Assembly (NCBI GenBank): GCA_028873745.1
Contig: JAPPNT010000147.1
Span: 1-6,213 of the forward strand
Origin: Chloroflexota bacterium
GTDB lineage: Bacteria > Chloroflexota > Dehalococcoidia > Lucifugimonadales > UBA1127
DNA: 6,213 nucleotides
Reading direction: 5' to 3'
Of the stretch, positions 4,528 to 6,213 are shown piece by piece (the stretch's first letter is position 1; each line of letters begins with the position of its first letter). Both the position numbers and the translations under genes were made by a program. The notes beneath the pieces are model-generated. The model was not told where the DNA came from, made no database searches, and saw only the letters and a list, made by a program, of their open reading frames with translations.

Positions 4528-6213
4528 CCTCCGCCGGCTCGGGGGCGGCGGTGACCGCGAAGGTCAAGCCTCCGCCCTCATCGTCTGCGTCCACGTGGAC
4601 GGTGTCGCCGTGGGCGAGGCCGCCCTGCAGGATGCGGTTGGAGATCGGGTTCTCTATGTGGCGCTGCACGGCGCGGCGCAGGGGCCGGGCGCCGTACACC
4701 TGGTCGTAGCCCTCCTTCACCAGCCAGTCCTTGGCGGCATCCGTCACACGCAGCGTGAGCGCCTGCTCGGCGAGGCGCGACTGCACGGCGTCCGTCAGCA
4801 GGTCGACGATGCGGAACAGGTCGTCACGCGTCAGTGCGTCGAAGATGACGATCTCGTCGAGGCGGTTGAGGAACTCCGGGCGGAACTCGCGCTTGACGGC
4901 ATTGTCGACGGCCGAGCGGGTGCGCTCGCGCTGGGCCTCGTAGCTGGCGTCGCCGCGACGGAAGCCCATGGCGTTGCCGCGGCCGACGTCGCCAGTGCCG
5001 GCGTTGCTCGTCATGATGACGACGGTGTTGCGGAAGTCGACGGTGTTGCCATGGCCGTCAGTGAGGCGGCCGTCGTCGAGCAGCTGCAGCAGGATGTTGA
5101 ACACCTGCGGGTGCGCCTTCTCGATCTCGTCGAAGAGGACGACGCGGAATGGGCGGCGACGCACCTGCTCAGTGAGCTGGCCGCCCTCGTCGTAGCCGAC
5201 GTAGCCGGGCGGGGCGCCGACGAGACGGGAGACAGTGTGGTACTCCATGTACTCCGACATGTCGATGCGGATGAGAGCGTCCTCGTCGTCGAAAAGAAAC
5301 TGCGCCAGCGTGCGGGCGAGCTCCGTCTTGCCGACGCCGGTGGGGCCGAGGAACATGAACGTGCCGATGGGACGCCGGGGGTCCTTGAGGCCCGCGCGGG
5401 CGCGCCTGATGGCCTCCGACACGACGGTCACGGCCTCGTCCTGGCCGACGACTCGGGCGTGCAGCTCGTCTTCCATGATGAGCAGGCGGTCCGCCTCCGA
5501 CTGCAGGAGGCGCCTGACCGGCACGCCCGTCCACTCGGCGATGAGCGCGGCGATCTCGTCCTCCGTGACGGCCTGCGCCAGCTTCTCGTCGGCGAGCCAG
5601 GCGTCACGCTGAGTGGCGGCTGCGTGCTCCACCTGCAGGCGCTCGGCGCGGATCTCGGAGGCGTGCTGGTAGTCGGCGCGGTTGGCGGCGGCCTCCTCCT
5701 GGTCCTGCAACTCGGCGGCGCGGCGCTGGAGGTCCTTGATCTCCTCAGGCATGCTGGACATCTGCAACCGCAGCTTGGCCGAGGCCTCGTCGATAAGGTC
5801 GATGGCCTTGTCGGGCAGATGGCGGTCGGTCACGTAGCGCTTGCTGAGGCGCACGGCGGCCTCGACGGCGGTGCCGTCGATCTCGACGCCGTGGTGGGCC
5901 TCGTAGCGGGGGCGCAGAGCCGTGAGCATCAGGATGGCGTCGTCCTCCGAAGGCTCCTCCACCCAGACGGGGTGGAAGCGGCGCTCGAGGGCCGAGTCCT
6001 TCTCGATGTACTTGCGGTACTCGTCGGGCGTCGTGGCGCCGATGACCTGGAGCTCGCCGCGGGCCAGGGCGGGCTTCATCATGTTGGAGGCGTCGATGGT
6101 GCCCTCCGCTCCACCCGCGCCGACGACGGTGTGGATCTCGTCTATGAATAGGATGATCTCACCCTGCGCGGCCAGCACCTCGGCCATGACGGCCTTGAGG
6201 CGCTCCTCGAACT
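4514..6213 (-). CDS. clpC: ClpC-type AAA+ ATPase/unfoldase, C-terminal part (5' end outside window)
   Basis: Clp/Hsp100 unfoldases thread substrate proteins through a hexameric ring, and ClpC types deliver them to the ClpP peptidase in the cytoplasm. The first full codon is at 6211, and 565 residues are visible, starting within FEERLKAVM of the first ATPase domain (D1). D1 Walker B is IILFIDE (19-25) and the arginine-finger region ALERRF (74-79). The middle region is short and contains a UVR-like segment (about 172-193, DYQHASEIRAERLQ), which fits ClpC and not the long coiled coil of ClpB. D2 has Walker A GPTGVGKT (289-296), Walker B VVLFDE (357-362), FRPEFLNRLDE (443-453) and sensor-2 GAR (507-509). 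MGF (415-417) sits where ClpC proteins carry the ClpP-docking (V/L)GF tripeptide. The tail ends in an Ala/Pro/Glu-rich stretch. The N-domain and D1 Walker A lie beyond the window. No clpP or ctsR/mcsB is visible. Confidence 0.92.
   Translation of the reverse strand, partial: FEERLKAVMAEVLAAQGEIILFIDEIHTVVGAGGAEGTIDASNMMKPALARGELQVIGATTPDEYRKYIEKDSALERRFHPVWVEEPSEDDAILMLTALRPRYEAHHGVEIDGTAVEAAVRLSKRYVTDRHLPDKAIDLIDEASAKLRLQMSSMPEEIKDLQRRAAELQDQEEAAANRADYQHASEIRAERLQVEHAAATQRDAWLADEKLAQAVTEDEIAALIAEWTGVPVRRLLQSEADRLLIMEDELHARVVGQDEAVTVVSEAIRRARAGLKDPRRPIGTFMFLGPTGVGKTELARTLAQFLFDDEDALIRIDMSEYMEYHTVSRLVGAPPGYVGYDEGGQLTEQVRRRPFRVVLFDEIEKAHPQVFNILLQLLDDGRLTDGHGNTVDFRNTVVIMTSNAGTGDVGRGNAMGFRRGDASYEAQRERTRSAVDNAVKREFRPEFLNRLDEIVIFDALTRDDLFRIVDLLTDAVQSRLAEQALTLRVTDAAKDWLVKEGYDQVYGARPLRRAVQRHIENPISNRILQGGLAHGDTVHVDADDEGGGLTFAVTAAPEPAEAAAG

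Noticed and set aside
3240..4709. 489-residue plus-strand open frame across the hydrolase gene
   Set aside because: It lies antisense to the well-supported hydrolase gene, has a low-complexity Ala/Gly/Val/Asp composition, and crosses two intergenic regions. It is a by-product of high GC content with few stop codons.
4595..6151. 518-residue plus-strand open frame opposite clpC
   Set aside because: It is the antisense shadow of the conserved ClpC domains, rich in Val, Leu, Asp and Gly, with no recognisable motif.
4514..6213. ClpB identity for the partial Clp ATPase
   Set aside because: The middle region is too short for the ClpB coiled coil and carries a UVR-like segment, and the D2 domain has an MGF tripeptide where ClpC proteins dock ClpP.

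Overview
The window is a GC-rich, gene-dense stretch of bacterial chromosome, probably an environmental or metagenomic lineage. It holds three complete protein genes and two genes cut by the window edges. The combination of a phthalate-dioxygenase-type Rieske oxygenase, a long-form 'cyclase' metal hydrolase, a stand-alone acetolactate-synthase-like ThDP enzyme, a ClpC-type unfoldase and a TTCGAC / ATTCCCGC-GCGGGAAT intergenic repeat resembles Chloroflexota of the Dehalococcoidia/SAR202 type. That placement is inference from gene types and recalled repeat motifs. No marker gene in the window proves it.

Layout. Positions 1-988 (+) hold the catalytic C-terminal part of a Rieske non-heme iron oxygenase, followed by a perfect 10-bp GC hairpin (1012-1038). 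Positions 1055-1579 (+) hold an unrecognised 174-residue protein with its own GGAGGG ribosome site. It meets the next gene head-on: the two share a CTAG (1576-1579) that gives both of them a TAG stop. Positions 3255-1576 (-) hold a complete 559-residue ThDP-dependent enzyme. Positions 3256-3410 are intergenic and hold a composite repeat. Positions 4361-3411 (-) hold a complete 316-residue cyclase-family hydrolase. Positions 4362-4513 are intergenic with a hairpin and a candidate promoter. Positions 6213-4514 (-) hold the C-terminal 565 residues of a ClpC-type AAA+ ATPase that enters from the right edge.

How the genes may work together. The cyclase-family hydrolase and the ThDP enzyme lie in the same direction, 155 bp apart, and converge on the oxygenase side. 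An oxygenase that hydroxylates a ring, a metal hydrolase that opens a ring or amide, and a ThDP C-C lyase/ligase could plausibly serve one catabolic route. The substrate cannot be read from the sequence, and the oxygenase is transcribed on the opposite strand. ClpC is a housekeeping protein-quality-control gene that happens to sit upstream.

I see no CRISPR array, tRNA, rRNA, transposase, toxin-antitoxin pair or recognisable defence system. The least ordinary things are the uncharacterised 174-residue protein with rare codons and a Cys/His cluster, the non-canonical active-site segment of the ThDP enzyme, the intergenic repeat, and two places where stop codons sit in or at the loop of a strong hairpin.
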